A stretch of DNA of 64,000 nt from Arthrobacter liuii (GTDB taxonomy: Bacteria > Actinomycetota > Actinomycetes > Actinomycetales > Micrococcaceae), in contig NZ_BMFW01000006.1 of assembly GCF_014639275.1 (NCBI RefSeq), forward strand, positions 100,325-164,324, read 5' to 3'. How positions within the stretch are numbered: position 1 is the first letter of the stretch; each line of letters starts with the position of its first letter. The notes under the pieces are model-generated. The model was not told the origin of the DNA, ran no database searches, and saw nothing but the letters and a program-made list of their open reading frames with translations. This document shows positions 45,012-55,696 of the stretch, piece after piece. The translations under genes were made by a program, and so were the position numbers.

Positions 45012-46316
45012 CTAGTCCAGGTAGTCCCGCAGCACCTGCGACCTGGAGGGGTGGCGGAGCTTGGACATGGTCTTCGATTCGATCTGGCGGATCCGCTCAC
45101 GGGTGACGCCGTAGACCTTTCCGATTTCGTCTAAAGTCTTCGGCTGTCCGTCAGTCAGGCCGAAGCGCATGGCGACCACGCCGGCCTCGCGTTCGGAGAG
45201 GGTGTCCAGCACAGAGTGCAACTGCTCCTGCAGGAGGGTGAAGCTTACGGCGTCAGCCGGAACGACGGCCTCCGAGTCCTCGATCAGGTCACCGAACTCG
45301 GAATCGCCGTCCTCGCCCAGGGGAGTGTGCAGCGAAATCGGCTCGCGGCCGTACTTCTGGACCTCGACGACCTTTTCCGGGGTCATATCCAGTTCCAGTG
45401 CCAGTTCTTCGGGCGTGGGCTCGCGGCCCAGGTCCTGCAGCATCTGGCGCTGGACGCGTGCCAGCTTGTTGATGACCTCAACCATGTGCACCGGAATACG
45501 GATGGTGCGGGCTTGGTCGGCCATGGCGCGGGTGATGGCCTGCCGGATCCACCAGGTTGCGTAGGTGGAGAACTTGAAGCCCTTGGTGTAGTCGAACTTC
45601 TCCACGGCACGGATCAGGCCCAGGTTGCCTTCCTGGATCAGGTCCAGGAACAGCATGCCGCGGCCGGTGTAGCGCTTGGCCAGGGAGACCACCAGGCGCA
45701 GGTTGGCCTCCAGCAGGTGGTTCTTGGCGCGCTTGCCGTCGTGGATGATGAATTCGAGTTCCCGCTTGTACTTCGGATCCATCGACCCGTCGTCAGCGGC
45801 GATCTTTTCCTCGGCGAACAGACCGGCTTCGATCCGGAGTGCAAGGTCCACTTCCTGCTCGGCGTTGAGCAGTGCCACCTTACCGATCTGCTTCAGGTAG
45901 TCCTTGACGGGGTCAGCCGTGGCACCGGCAGACATGACCTGCTGCACGGGGGCGTCATCGTCGTCGGCATCGGAGTAGACAAAGCCCTTGCCGCTGCCGG
46001 CGGCACCCTTGGCGGTATCGGCGTCGGCGTCCTCTGCTGCATCCGGGCCTTCAAGGGCGATGTCGTCGAGGTCTTCCTCGACTTCTTCGGCCTCGTCCGG
46101 GTTAACGTCACCGGCGGCAGACTTTCCTGCAGCCTTGGCGCCGGGCTTGGGCCCACGCTTCTTGGGCTCGCGCTTGCCGTCCGCTGCAGCTTCGCCGGCC
46201 GAAGCCTTGTTGGCTGCCCGCGTAGCTGCCCGCTTGGCATTGGTCGCGGCCTGCTTCTCCTCAGGGGACAAGACATCCTGGGCGGCGGAATCCTTCTTCG
46301 TGGAAGACGGGGTCAC
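45012..46316 (-). CDS. rpoD: Principal RNA polymerase sigma factor (SigA/HrdB type)
   Basis: The 434-aa sigma-70 factor directs housekeeping transcription. It has region 1.2 [16 protein letters not shown] (about 135-150), region 2 with [30 protein letters not shown] and a [17 protein letters not shown] junction, region 3, and region 4.2 [20 protein letters not shown] at the end. The first 130 residues are Lys/Ala and Asp/Glu-rich, as in actinobacterial SigA. The GTG start has AGAAAGG upstream. The TTGACA at 46376-46381 is a possible promoter element. DUF7455 and parE lie on one side, as is common in this phylum. Confidence 0.95.
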   Translation of the reverse strand: MTPSSTKKDSAAQDVLSPEEKQAATNAKRAATRAANKASAGEAAADGKREPKKRGPKPGAKAAGKSAAGDVNPDEAEEVEEDLDDIALEGPDAAEDADADTAKGAAGSGKGFVYSDADDDDAPVQQVMSAGATADPVKDYLKQIGKVALLNAEQEVDLALRIEAGLFAEEKIAADDGSMDPKYKRELEFIIHDGKRAKNHLLEANLRLVVSLAKRYTGRGMLFLDLIQEGNLGLIRAVEKFDYTKGFKFSTYATWWIRQAITRAMADQARTIRIPVHMVEVINKLARVQRQMLQDLGREPTPEELALELDMTPEKVVEVQKYGREPISLHTPLGEDGDSEFGDLIEDSEAVVPADAVSFTLLQEQLHSVLDTLSEREAGVVAMRFGLTDGQPKTLDEIGKVYGVTRERIRQIESKTMSKLRHPSRSQVLRDYLD

Positions 46317-46348
46317 AGAAAACCTTTCTAGCGGTGGTCTGTGGAATC

Positions 46349-46381
46349 ACCATACGGGCAACACCACTATGACCCTGTCAA
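46349..46381 (-). promoter_or_regulatory. possible sigma-factor promoter
   Basis: TTGACA (46381-46376) and TATGGT (46354-46349) lie upstream of the sigma gene, but the spacing is 21 nt, which is too long for a standard promoter. The remaining bases up to the DUF4192 gene show no gene. Confidence 0.25.
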
Positions 46382-46609
46382 GTCCGTGATGAAAACCAAG
46401 CGCCACCACGGCCGGCAGAGTCACTTAAGACAACTCCCGGAGCGGCTGTAATGTTCCCTTGCGGGGACGGCTACAAGCACTCGATACACGGACCCAACCG
46501 GGTCTCGGCATCTATTGTCTCATGATTTGCCCGGATCCGGCCTCCCCCGCCCCTATCCGTTCCGGCTGCCTGGCCTACCCACCCCCGACGATCCCGTGAC
46601 CGCCGCCCG

Positions 46610-47953
46610 TCAAGGTGTCGGCCTGCCGCTTACGGCGCCTCCCTCCCCCGTGGGATCCTCCGGGAACTTCTGCCAGGCCGCTTCCTTCCGCGCGGCCCAG
46701 CCACAGAGTGTTCCCCTGCCCACGAGATCCAGCAGGAGTTCCGCAAGCCGGTACTCCGGCTCCAGTTCCAGGGCCTGGCCCAGATAGGCAGCCGAGTAGG
46801 AGCCTCGGCCCCGGCACCACGCCACCCAGCCACGGAGCGTCAGCGCCGCAGCGGCCGGACGCCCTCCCAGCGCAGCCAACTGCCCGAGAATCCGGTCGAG
46901 AACGTCAAGGCCGGCCCAGTCGGGCACGTCCGGTGCCACGCCCATCAGGACCTCGCCGTAGCCGGCAGGAACGGAGCCGGAAACTGTAGTGCAGCCATAG
47001 CTCCCGCCACGCACCTTGGGTGTGCCACGTGCTGCTCCGGCCACCTCCATGCCACTTCCCGGAATTCGAGGTTGCCGGCCTGTTGGTGCCGCCGGAGGCA
47101 ACAGCGGCAGCGGCACCACCGAAAAGTCCGTGCCGTCGCCACTTCCGTCCGCAAGGACGCCGTACTCTTCGGCGCCGGCCTCTGCAGCGTTCCGTCCGGC
47201 TGCGGCCATGACCAGCACTGCGTCGCGCCAGGTGGGAACGAGCAGCGTGGCGCGGAGGAAGGCGTCACGTTCGACGTCCGGTATCCACGGCCCGGCCTGG
47301 GACCGGTCCAGCAGTGCCTCCCAGAAGTCAAGGACCGCGTTGAACTGCGCCCTGCTTCGGGACCGCCCGCCAAGCTCCTCCTCCCAGCCGCACTGCGCCT
47401 CAAGGACGGCGGCCAGGTGCATGGCGGGAACCGGAGATGGCTGCGCGCTGCCGGCCCGTGGAGCCGGTCCGACGCTGCTGCCCCGGTACACCATCTCGGT
47501 GTTCAGCATGCTGTCCCTGATCTCGTGCACGGGCCGCCCCGGCAGCGGGCAACACGAAGCATCGGCGCATAAAGCGTCGCGCCAGTACTCCTCCCCCACG
47601 AACCAGGCGCTGCGGACGGGCATCCCGGCCTGGTCCAGGGCAGACTGCACCACGGAGATCAGAAGGTCGTAGGCGGACGGCGGGGCCATTCCAGCATCGC
47701 TGGTGAAAACGGCAAGCAGGGCGCCGTCGGCATCCTGGTCCGACTCCAGGTAGCGGCGGACGGCACGGGCGAACTCCGCCGGTTCGGCCTGCACCTCCCG
47801 CCCCGGCAGGTCAAGCCGCAGCGTGGCGCCGAGCCTGGTGCCGTGCAGCGTCATGGCCACCATGCTGGAGGCCGGCCAGTACCCCAGGGAATGTGGAATG
47901 AAGCCAAGAATGTCTTCCGGCCCGCGGACTGTTAATCGTTCTGAAGCTGTCAT
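46610..47953 (-). CDS. DUF4192 domain protein
   Basis: The 447-aa protein begins MTASERLTVRGPEDILGFIPHS, and this PxxLGF/P beginning marks DUF4192. A Rossmann-like N-terminal part is followed by a TPR-like C-terminal part with LRGWVAWCRGRGSYSAAYLGQ and LELEPEYRLAELLLDLV near 380-425. The ATG has GGAG 2 nt upstream, and the extra 27 residues of the upstream frame were rejected. Members occur only in actinobacteria; function is unknown. The gene is alone, 112 bp downstream of the MFS gene. Confidence 0.85.
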   Translation of the reverse strand: MTASERLTVRGPEDILGFIPHSLGYWPASSMVAMTLHGTRLGATLRLDLPGREVQAEPAEFARAVRRYLESDQDADGALLAVFTSDAGMAPPSAYDLLISVVQSALDQAGMPVRSAWFVGEEYWRDALCADASCCPLPGRPVHEIRDSMLNTEMVYRGSSVGPAPRAGSAQPSPVPAMHLAAVLEAQCGWEEELGGRSRSRAQFNAVLDFWEALLDRSQAGPWIPDVERDAFLRATLLVPTWRDAVLVMAAAGRNAAEAGAEEYGVLADGSGDGTDFSVVPLPLLPPAAPTGRQPRIPGSGMEVAGAARGTPKVRGGSYGCTTVSGSVPAGYGEVLMGVAPDVPDWAGLDVLDRILGQLAALGGRPAAAALTLRGWVAWCRGRGSYSAAYLGQALELEPEYRLAELLLDLVGRGTLCGWAARKEAAWQKFPEDPTGEGGAVSGRPTP

Positions 47954-48065
47954 GGCTCCAGCATTCGCCCGGACCCACCCCCGCATAAGGGGAGTCTTGT
48001 CGTAAGTGGACAAGTCGGCCGCCAGGCAGTCCAACCCGCGTCAGAGCGGGCCTGTGGAGGATCAG

Positions 48066-49439
48066 TCAGTCGTCGACGGGCGCGGACTGGCGGCGCGCCA
48101 GGCTTTCCCGGCGCTGCCTGGCGAGGGCGCTGCGCAGTGGCGGCACCACGATTCCCTCGGCTGCCATTTGCCGGCGAACTTTCCGCCGGGAGGCCAGGAT
48201 GGCTGCGGCGCCGAACGCCAGGAGCACGAACTGGACGCTCAGGGCCAGCCGGAAGGGCTCCAGGCCGTACAGCACCCCCTGCGAGAACCCGGTGGCGTTG
48301 AGGACGTCGAGCACCAGGCCGATCAGGAAGATGGACACCAGGGCGGCGATGAAACCGCCAACGTTGACGATGCCAGTGGCAGTACCGATCCGGTGCGCAG
48401 GGTTGAAGGTTCGCGCGAAGTCGAAACCGATCATCGAACCGGGACCGCCGATGGCCAGCACCACCACCAGGCCGGCCAGCAGCCACAGCGGAGCCCGTCC
48501 GGGCAACAGCAGCACGGCGGCCCAAGCCACGGCGGTGGCGCCGGCGATCAGCAGCACCATGGTGGAACGGCGCAGCGGGTGGCGCGAAACGAAACGGCCG
48601 ATGAAGGGACCCACCGCCATGGCGGCAGCGACGTACAGCGCCATCAGCGCGGCAACGGTGCCGGCATCCAGGCCCTGGCCGGAGATCAGGAACGGGTAGC
48701 CCCAGGTCATGGCGAACACTGTGCCGCTGAACTGGATGGTGAAATGGCTCCACATCCCCAGCCGGGTGCCGGGCTGCCGCCATGCCCGGGCAAGCGAGGC
48801 ACCGGTGGCCCGGAGCCCCTGCCGTGCGTGCGGGCGCCCGGTCCCCGGCGGAGCATCCTGCAGCAGCAGCAGTACCAGTACGACGGCGAGCGCGGACATC
48901 CCGGCCAGCATCAGGAAAGCGGGGGTCCAGCCAGCCAGGTGCAGGACCAGCGCGAAGGGCAGGACACTGAACAGCTGCCCCAGCTGGCCCGACATGCCGG
49001 TCAGCTGCGTGACCAGGGGGACGCGGGCGGGCGCGAACCACAGGGGGATAAGCCGGATCACCGAGATAAAGGTCATCGCATCGCCGGCGCCCACCAGGAC
49101 CCGGCCCAGGACTCCCCCGGGAATGCTTTCGGCAAAGGCCATCTGCAGCTGGCCGAGTCCCATCAGGACCGCACCGCCGGCGACCATGGCCCGTGATCCG
49201 AACCTGTCCACCAGCAGTCCCACCGGAATCTGGAGGCCCGCGTAGACCAGCAGCTGCAGGACCGTGAAGAAGGAGATGGCAGACGCGGTGGCGTGGAACC
49301 GCTCGGTTGCCTCAAGTCCCACTACGCCAAAGGACGTCCGCTGCGCCACGGCCACCAGGTACCCGAAGATTCCAATGGTCCAGATAAGCCAGGCGCGGGG
49401 TGCAGTCACCACATCATTATGCCCGGCCGGCGCGCGCAC
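48066..49439 (-). CDS. MFS transporter
   Basis: The protein has up to 457 residues and 12 predicted helices. The loop between helices 2 and 3 has GLLVDRFGSRAMV, the classical MFS motif A position. LARAWRQPGTR marks the central loop, and a basic tail of about 40 residues ends the protein. The substrate is unknown. The drawn GTG start is uncertain; GTG codons at 49412 and 49409 are just as good and give VTAPRAWLIW. It lies 21 nt after the PAC2 gene, so an operon is likely. Confidence 0.87.
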   Translation of the reverse strand: MRAPAGHNDVVTAPRAWLIWTIGIFGYLVAVAQRTSFGVVGLEATERFHATASAISFFTVLQLLVYAGLQIPVGLLVDRFGSRAMVAGGAVLMGLGQLQMAFAESIPGGVLGRVLVGAGDAMTFISVIRLIPLWFAPARVPLVTQLTGMSGQLGQLFSVLPFALVLHLAGWTPAFLMLAGMSALAVVLVLLLLQDAPPGTGRPHARQGLRATGASLARAWRQPGTRLGMWSHFTIQFSGTVFAMTWGYPFLISGQGLDAGTVAALMALYVAAAMAVGPFIGRFVSRHPLRRSTMVLLIAGATAVAWAAVLLLPGRAPLWLLAGLVVVLAIGGPGSMIGFDFARTFNPAHRIGTATGIVNVGGFIAALVSIFLIGLVLDVLNATGFSQGVLYGLEPFRLALSVQFVLLAFGAAAILASRRKVRRQMAAEGIVVPPLRSALARQRRESLARRQSAPVDD

Positions 49440-49460
49440 CCCGGCAGCTGTGACGCCGCG

Positions 49461-50399
49461 CTACTGCCCCGGGTTTTCCCTGGCCAGGTAGGCCTCCACG
49501 GCGGCACCGAGGTCCTCGGCGTCGGGCAGTTCGTCATTTTCGTTGGCCAGCAGCGACCGGCGCACGATGCCGTCCGCCTTTTCGTCGTAGCGGGTCTCGA
49601 GCCTTGACACCACCTGCCGGACTTCCTCGGACGCCTCGATCTGCTCGGCGATCTGGCGGCCGACCTCCCGGCCCGATTCACGGAGCCGGTCGGTGGGCAG
49701 CATCAGGGACGTCGCGGCACCCAGGTATTCCAGGCCGGCGACGGCGGCGGTGGGGTACTCCGCTTCAGCAAGGTAGTGCGGGACGTGGATGACGTATCCG
49801 GCAACATTGCGTCCGGCCTCCACGAGGCGCAGTTCCAGGATGTGCCCAACAGCGGCGGGAACTTCAACGGTGGGCTTCCACACCGAGATGCCCTCGATCA
49901 GCTCAGGCCGGTTTCCGTGCACCGTCACGCCCACGGGCCGGGTGTGCGGCACGGGCATGGGAATTGAGTGGATCCAGGTGACCAGGTTGACGTCCAGCTT
50001 CTCCACAATTGTCACCACGGCGCGGGCGAACCGTTCCCACTGCAGGTCAGGCTCGAAGCCGGCCAGCAGGAGGAAGGGCTTCCCCAGGCCGTCCACCAAG
50101 CGGTAGAGGGCCAGCCGGGGCTCCTGGTAGTCCTGGACGTGGTCTTCCACGAAGCTCAGGTGCGGCCGGCGGGACCTGTAGTCAATCAGCTGGTCCGCGT
50201 CGAAGACCGCAACAGGCTGGGCATCGAGGGTGTCCAGCAGTTCGGCGTTAATCTGCTTCACCACGTGGCCGGCGTCGGCAAAGCCGGTGAATCCCATGAC
50301 CATGTTCAGCCCTTGGAGCTCCGGGCTGTGGAACAGCTCTATGTTGCTGGCATAGAGCGCGTCGGGGTCCAGCAGGGAGCCGGAAATCCGTTCAAGCAC
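49461..50399 (-). CDS. PAC2 family protein
   Basis: The 312-aa protein belongs to the PAC2 group, distant relatives of proteasome assembly chaperones common in actinobacteria. NMVMGFTGFADAGHVVKQIN (about 32-51), LLAGFEPDLQWERFA and VHVPHYLAEAEYPTAA-like stretches are present. Whether it acts with a proteasome cannot be told; no proteasome genes lie in the window. GTG start with AAAGGAAC upstream. Divergent from pepA. Confidence 0.88.
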   Translation of the reverse strand: MLERISGSLLDPDALYASNIELFHSPELQGLNMVMGFTGFADAGHVVKQINAELLDTLDAQPVAVFDADQLIDYRSRRPHLSFVEDHVQDYQEPRLALYRLVDGLGKPFLLLAGFEPDLQWERFARAVVTIVEKLDVNLVTWIHSIPMPVPHTRPVGVTVHGNRPELIEGISVWKPTVEVPAAVGHILELRLVEAGRNVAGYVIHVPHYLAEAEYPTAAVAGLEYLGAATSLMLPTDRLRESGREVGRQIAEQIEASEEVRQVVSRLETRYDEKADGIVRRSLLANENDELPDAEDLGAAVEAYLARENPGQ

Positions 50400-50654
50400 G
50401 GCATGTTCCTTTCAGGGTTCGGGTGGACATCAGGCATAACGCGGCAGGGACACCTGGCATTCCGGGGCGCGGTGTGGCGCACATCTCAGGAAATTCTCCT
50501 GCTGCGCAGAGGAAGGGCTACGATCGGAACTGGCCTGCCAGGTGGGCTTGCACGCACCCGGGCACTGTCCAGAACGGCCGGATCCGGGCCACCATGGCAG
50601 AGCGCCCAATATGCATCCCTGCCCGAACGTTTCGAGAATCGAGGACTCATCCCT

Positions 50655-52178
50655 GTGGTCAAGAATACTGAAATCAACCTTAGTACCGTCTCGCGGGACC
50701 TGAAGAAGAACCCCAGCGATGCAGTGGTCATCGGTGTGGGGCAGGGAACCGACGGACCTGTCCTGCTGGACAACCCGCTGACGGCGAAGTCGGCCGAGGC
50801 AGTCGCCGACTCCCTGAAGGCGCTCGGAGTCACTGGCGCCGCAGACCAGCTGGTCCGCCTGCCGGGCCTGCCCGAGACCGGGGCCGGCATCCTGGTGCTC
50901 GCCGGCGTGGGCAAAGTTTCGGCCGGCGGACAGCCCACGGGAGAATTGCTCCGCCGCGCTGCCGGATCGGCCGTCCGGCAGCTGGCCGGCCTGGCCACGG
51001 TCACCCTGGCATTTCCGACGGCGACGGTCCAGGATGTCGCCGCCCTCGCCGAGGGTGCCGCGCTGGGGGCCTACTCCTTCACGGAGTTCCGGTCCTCCGC
51101 CGACGGGCTCAAGGATCCTGTCCGCAATGCCGTCATCTTTACCGAGCTGGCAGTAAACGGGAACCTGGACGGCGCACTGAAACGGGCCGGGCTGGTGGCC
51201 AAGGCCGTTAACGCCACCCGGTCCCTGGTCAACACCCCTCCAAGCCACCTGTACCCGGAATCGTTTGCGGAGGCTGCAAAAGACCTGGCCAAAGGCCTTC
51301 CCGTCAAAGTCACCGTCTGGGACGAGAAGCGCCTCGAGAAGGAAGGCTTTGGCGGCATCATGGGTGTGGGCAAGGGTTCCACCCGGCAGCCGCGCCTGGT
51401 CAAGGTCGAGTACTCCCCCGCCAAGGCCACTGCCAAGGTCGCCCTCGTCGGCAAGGGCATCACGTTCGACACCGGCGGGATCTCCCTTAAGCCGGCCCTG
51501 AACATGGGTGACATGAAGAGCGACATGGCCGGTGCCGCCGTCGTCCTTAACACTGTCCTGGCCCTCGCCGGCCTGGGCCTGCCCGTGAAGGCGACCGCCT
51601 GGCTCTGCATCGCGGAGAACATGCCCGGCGGCGGCGCGTCGCGCCCTGCCGACGTCTTGACCATGTTCGGCGGCAAGACGGTGGAAGTCCTTAATACGGA
51701 CGCCGAGGGCCGGCTGGTCATGGCGGACGGCATCGTCGCTGCCAGCCGCGAATACCCCGACGCCATCATCGACGTCGCCACCCTCACCGGCGCGCAGCTC
51801 ATCGCACTGGGCAACCGCACCGCCGGAATCATGGGATCCGACAGCGTCACAGGTCCCCTCAAGGCCGCAGCTGACCGCGCCGGCGAACTGGTGTGGCCCA
51901 TGCCGCTGCCGGAAGAACTGCGCCCCAGCCTGGATTCCCAGGTGGCGGACCTTGCCAACATCGGTGAACGGCACGGCGGCATGATGACCGCTGCCGTGTT
52001 CCTGCGCGAGTTCGTGGGTAAGGACAAGGCGGGCGAACAGATCCCCTGGGCGCACATCGATATTGCGGGGCCGTCCTTTAATAACGGAAGCGCGTATGGC
52101 TACACCCACAAGCAGGGCACCGGATGCACCGTCCGCACCCTGGTTGCGTACGTGGAGGACATTCTGGCTGCCGCCTAA
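50655..52178 (+). CDS. pepA: Leucyl aminopeptidase (M17)
   Basis: The 507-aa cytosolic aminopeptidase has the two-metal catalytic domain in its C-terminal half: VGKGITFDTGGISLKP, DMKSDMAGAA and the signature NTDAEGRL at about 347. The N-terminal macro-like domain is less conserved. The GTG giving MVKNTEINLSTVSRDLK was chosen because GAGGA lies 9 nt upstream and the family begins similarly. The frame is open for over 200 residues further up but overlaps the divergent PAC2 gene. A hairpin follows the stop. Confidence 0.93.
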   Translation: MVKNTEINLSTVSRDLKKNPSDAVVIGVGQGTDGPVLLDNPLTAKSAEAVADSLKALGVTGAADQLVRLPGLPETGAGILVLAGVGKVSAGGQPTGELLRRAAGSAVRQLAGLATVTLAFPTATVQDVAALAEGAALGAYSFTEFRSSADGLKDPVRNAVIFTELAVNGNLDGALKRAGLVAKAVNATRSLVNTPPSHLYPESFAEAAKDLAKGLPVKVTVWDEKRLEKEGFGGIMGVGKGSTRQPRLVKVEYSPAKATAKVALVGKGITFDTGGISLKPALNMGDMKSDMAGAAVVLNTVLALAGLGLPVKATAWLCIAENMPGGGASRPADVLTMFGGKTVEVLNTDAEGRLVMADGIVAASREYPDAIIDVATLTGAQLIALGNRTAGIMGSDSVTGPLKAAADRAGELVWPMPLPEELRPSLDSQVADLANIGERHGGMMTAAVFLREFVGKDKAGEQIPWAHIDIAGPSFNNGSAYGYTHKQGTGCTVRTLVAYVEDILAAA

Positions 52179-52196
52179 GCGGGGGCAGGCACCTTA

Positions 52197-52250
52197 GTGC
52201 CACGCGGCTTTGCGGCACAGTGATCCCTGTGCCACAGGGCCGCGTGACAC
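52197..52250 (+). terminator. hairpin terminator after pepA
   Basis: An imperfect 24-bp stem (20 pairs match) with a 6-nt loop lies 19 nt after the pepA stop. A second small hairpin GTGGTTC/GAACCAC follows at 52299-52320. Confidence 0.6.
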
Positions 52251-52432
52251 TGGACACAAGCGCTCCACAAACGCAGTGCCAAGGTGGAGCATGGATAGGT
52301 GGTTCGCTAAGGTGAACCACGGTAGTCACAAATGCAAGAGAGTTGCCCTGCTGACATAATCACGGCAGTGCAAGTTCCAAGACCAGATGATGCGCGCTGA
52401 ACGCGTCATCGTTCACGCGAGGGAGCGTTTTA

Positions 52433-53815
52433 GTGGCCGATCAGGCAACTGCGCAAGAATTCGACATCCTGGTACTCGGTGGCGGCAGCGGCGGATACGC
52501 TGCAGCGCTGCGTGCGGTACAGCTCGGCCTCACCGTCGGCCTCGTGGAGAAGGGCAAGCTGGGCGGCACCTGCCTCCACAACGGCTGCATCCCCACCAAG
52601 GCGCTGCTGCACTCCGCAGAGCTGGCCGACCACGCCCGTGACTCCGCCAAGTACGGCGTGAACGTCACCCTCGACGGCATCGACATCAACGCCGTCAACG
52701 CGTACAAGGACGGCATCATTGCCGGCAAGTACAAGGGCCTGCAGGGACTCATCAAGTCCAAGGGCATCACCGTCATCGAGGGCGAAGGCAAGCTGCAGGG
52801 CACCGACACCGTCGTGGTCAACGGCACCGCCTACAAGGGCAAGAACATCGTCCTGGCCACCGGCTCCTACTCGCGCACCCTTCCAGGCCTGGAAATCGGC
52901 GGCAAGGTCATCACCTCCGACCAGGCCCTGACCATGGACTTCATCCCCAAGAGCGCTATCATCCTGGGCGGCGGCGTCATCGGCGTCGAATTCGCCTCGG
53001 TCTGGAAGTCGTTCGGCGTGGACGTCACCATCGTCGAAGGCCTGCCTTCCCTCGTTCCCAACGAGGACGCCACGATCGTCAAGAACTTCGAGCGTGCCTT
53101 CAAGAAGCGCGGCATCAAGTTCTCCACGGGCATCTTCTTCCAGGGCGTCGAGCAGAATGACGACGGCGTCAAGGTCACCCTGGTGGACGGCAAGACGTTT
53201 GAAGCAGACCTGCTGCTGGTCGCCGTCGGCCGCGGCCCCGTCACGGCCAACCTGGGCTACGAGGACGCCGGCATCACCATCGACCGCGGCTTCGTCATCA
53301 CCAACGAGCGCCTGCACACCGGCGTCGGCAACATCTACGCCGTGGGCGACATCGTCCCCGGCGTGCAGCTGGCCCACCGCGGCTACCAGCAGGGCATCTT
53401 CGTGGCCGAGGAGATCGCAGGCCTGAAGCCGGTTGTCGTCGAGGACATCAACATCCCCAAGGTCACCTACTCCGAACCCGAAATCGCCACTGTCGGCTAC
53501 ACCGAGAAGGCAGCCAAGGAAAAGTTTGGCGAAGACCAGGTGCAGACCCAGGAATACAACCTGGCCGGCAACGGCAAGAGCTCCATCCTGGGCACCTCAG
53601 GCCTGGTCAAGCTGGTCCGCCAGAAGGACGGCCCCGTGGTGGGCGTGCACATGATCGGTGCCCGCATGGGCGAGCAGGTGGGCGAGGCCCAGCTGATCGT
53701 GAACTGGGAGGCCTACCCGGAGGATGTGGCGCAGCTGCTGCACGCCCACCCCACCCAGAACGAAGCCCTCGGCGAAGCCCACCTGGCGCTGGCCGGCAAG
53801 CCGCTGCACGGCTAG
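52433..53815 (+). CDS. lpdA: Dihydrolipoyl dehydrogenase (E3)
   Basis: E3 reoxidises lipoyl groups of 2-oxoacid dehydrogenase complexes. The 460-aa flavoprotein has FAD motif LVLGGGSGGYAAAL at 13-26, the redox disulfide GGTCLHNGCIPTK with Cys47 and Cys52, an NAD site ILGGGVIGVEFASVW, and the dimer-interface HAHPTQNEALGEA whose His completes the active site. GTG start, with AGGGAG upstream. The gene is followed by a terminator and then sucB, and lies near lipB/lipA. Confidence 0.96.
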   Translation: MADQATAQEFDILVLGGGSGGYAAALRAVQLGLTVGLVEKGKLGGTCLHNGCIPTKALLHSAELADHARDSAKYGVNVTLDGIDINAVNAYKDGIIAGKYKGLQGLIKSKGITVIEGEGKLQGTDTVVVNGTAYKGKNIVLATGSYSRTLPGLEIGGKVITSDQALTMDFIPKSAIILGGGVIGVEFASVWKSFGVDVTIVEGLPSLVPNEDATIVKNFERAFKKRGIKFSTGIFFQGVEQNDDGVKVTLVDGKTFEADLLLVAVGRGPVTANLGYEDAGITIDRGFVITNERLHTGVGNIYAVGDIVPGVQLAHRGYQQGIFVAEEIAGLKPVVVEDINIPKVTYSEPEIATVGYTEKAAKEKFGEDQVQTQEYNLAGNGKSSILGTSGLVKLVRQKDGPVVGVHMIGARMGEQVGEAQLIVNWEAYPEDVAQLLHAHPTQNEALGEAHLALAGKPLHG

Positions 53816-53839
53816 TTTTCCCCAGCATTACCAGGCCCG

Positions 53840-53868
53840 GTGCACCCGGTCGCGCAGACCGGGTGCAC
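53840..53868 (+). terminator. hairpin terminator after lpdA
   Basis: Perfect 12-bp stem GTGCACCCGGTC with 5-nt loop in the lpdA-sucB gap. Some readthrough into sucB would be expected as no T-run follows. Confidence 0.7.
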
Positions 53869-53929
53869 TAGGCTTCCAACAAGGCAGCAACCATTCGCAC
53901 TAAAGATAAATAAGGAGAACGGGGACGAC

Positions 53930-55696
53930 ATGTCTGAATCCGTTAACTTGCCCGCGCTCGGTGAGAGTGTCACCGAAGGAACCGTCACCCGCTGGCTTAA
54001 GCAGGTAGGTGACCGGGTAGAGGTGGACGAGCCGCTGCTCGAAGTCTCCACCGACAAAGTAGACACTGAAATCCCCTCTCCGGTAGCTGGTGTGATTGAA
54101 GAAATCCTCGTCGCCGAAGACGAGACCGCCGAGGTTGGTGCACCGCTGGTGCGCATCGGCGACGGCTCCGGCGGCGGGTCCGCTCCCGCCGAGGAAGCCC
54201 CTGCTGCCGCGCCCGCCCAGGAGGCACCTGCACAGGAGGCTCCGGCCCAGGCGGCACCGGCTGAAGCAGCACCTGCCCAGGAAGCCCCCGCCCAGGAAGC
54301 CCCGGCTGCCGGCGGCGGCGAAAGCCACGAGGTCACCCTCCCCGCGCTCGGCGAGAGCGTTACCGAAGGCACCGTCACCCGCTGGCTCAAGGCAGTAGGC
54401 GACTCCGTAGAGGTCGATGAGCCGCTGCTGGAAGTTTCCACCGACAAGGTGGACACCGAGATCCCGTCGCCGGTTGCCGGCACGCTGCAGGAAATCCGCG
54501 TCAACGAGGACGAGACCGCTGAAGTCGGTTCCGTGCTCGCCGTGATTGGGTCCGGCGCTGCCGCTGCTCCGGCTCCCCAGGCGGCCCCGGCCCCGGCCCC
54601 GGCTCCCCAGCAGGAGGCCCCCAAGCCCGCACCGGCGGAGTCGGCCCCCGCACAGACTGCACCTGCCCAGGCTGTTCCCGCCCAGCAGGCCCCCGAGCAG
54701 GCTGCCCCCGCCGCACAGGCACCCGCCGCTCCGGCAGCACAGGAAGCCGCACCGGCCGCAGGTTCCGAGTCCGGCTACGTCACTCCCCTGGTCCGCAAGC
54801 TGGCCAACCAGCACGGCGTGGACATCTCCTCGCTCTCCGGTACAGGTGTTGGCGGCCGCATCCGCAAGCAGGATGTCATCGCCGCCGCTGAAGCCAAGGC
54901 CGCTCCCGCCGCAGCTCCGGCCGCAGCCCCCTCCGCTTCCGCCCCTGCCGCCTCGGGTGCGGCTGCCTCGTCGCTGCGCGGCACCACCCAGAAGGCTCCC
55001 CGCATCCGCCAGGTCATTGCCCGGCGCATGCGCGAGTCCCTTGAGGTCTCCACCCAGCTGACCCAGGTGCACGAAGTGGACATGACCAAGGTCGCCAAGC
55101 TGCGCGCCCGTGCCAAGAACTCGTTCCAGGCCCAGAACGGCACCAAGCTGACCTTCCTTCCCTTCATCGCCAAGGCAGTGGCCGAGGCCCTCAAGCAGCA
55201 CCCCAAGCTCAATGCTGCGTACGACGAAGCCAAGCAGGAAATCACGTACCACAACGCCGAGCACCTGGCGATCGCCGTCGACACCGACAAGGGCCTGCTG
55301 GTTCCGGTGATCTCCGACGCCGGCAACCTGAACCTTGCCGGCCTGGCCGGCAAGATCGCCGACGTTGCAAGCCGCACCCGCGACGGCAAGATCGGTCCGG
55401 ACGAACTGTCCGGCGGCACGTTCAGCATCACCAACATCGGTTCGGTAGGGGCCCTGTTCGACACCCCGATCATCAACCAGCCGCAGGTGGGCATCCTGGG
55501 TACCGGCGCCATCGTCAAGCGGCCCGTTGTGGTTGCCGACGAAAACGGTGACGACTCGATCGCCATCCGCTCCATGATGTACCTGTCTTTGACGTACGAC
55601 CACCGCCTGGTGGACGGCGCCGACGCGGGCCGGTTCCTCCAGACCCTGAAGGCACGCCTTGAAGAAGGCGCCTTCGAAGCGGACCTGGGACTGTAG
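53930..55696 (+). CDS. sucB: Dihydrolipoyllysine acyltransferase (E2), SucB/DlaT type
   Basis: The 588-aa E2 carries two lipoyl domains, with lipoyl-lysines Lys43 and Lys173 in the identical motif [15 protein letters not shown] Pro/Ala linker follows, then an E3-binding domain (about 285-320, [20 protein letters not shown]), a second linker and the acyltransferase core with the active-site DHRLVDGAD (His558). Single-E2 systems in actinobacteria serve pyruvate and 2-oxoglutarate dehydrogenase. The ATG was chosen because [13 protein letters not shown] is the family start and GGGGACGAC precedes it; an upstream extension of 30 codons is rejected. Confidence 0.94.
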   Translation: MSESVNLPALGESVTEGTVTRWLKQVGDRVEVDEPLLEVSTDKVDTEIPSPVAGVIEEILVAEDETAEVGAPLVRIGDGSGGGSAPAEEAPAAAPAQEAPAQEAPAQAAPAEAAPAQEAPAQEAPAAGGGESHEVTLPALGESVTEGTVTRWLKAVGDSVEVDEPLLEVSTDKVDTEIPSPVAGTLQEIRVNEDETAEVGSVLAVIGSGAAAAPAPQAAPAPAPAPQQEAPKPAPAESAPAQTAPAQAVPAQQAPEQAAPAAQAPAAPAAQEAAPAAGSESGYVTPLVRKLANQHGVDISSLSGTGVGGRIRKQDVIAAAEAKAAPAAAPAAAPSASAPAASGAAASSLRGTTQKAPRIRQVIARRMRESLEVSTQLTQVHEVDMTKVAKLRARAKNSFQAQNGTKLTFLPFIAKAVAEALKQHPKLNAAYDEAKQEITYHNAEHLAIAVDTDKGLLVPVISDAGNLNLAGLAGKIADVASRTRDGKIGPDELSGGTFSITNIGSVGALFDTPIINQPQVGILGTGAIVKRPVVVADENGDDSIAIRSMMYLSLTYDHRLVDGADAGRFLQTLKARLEEGAFEADLGL

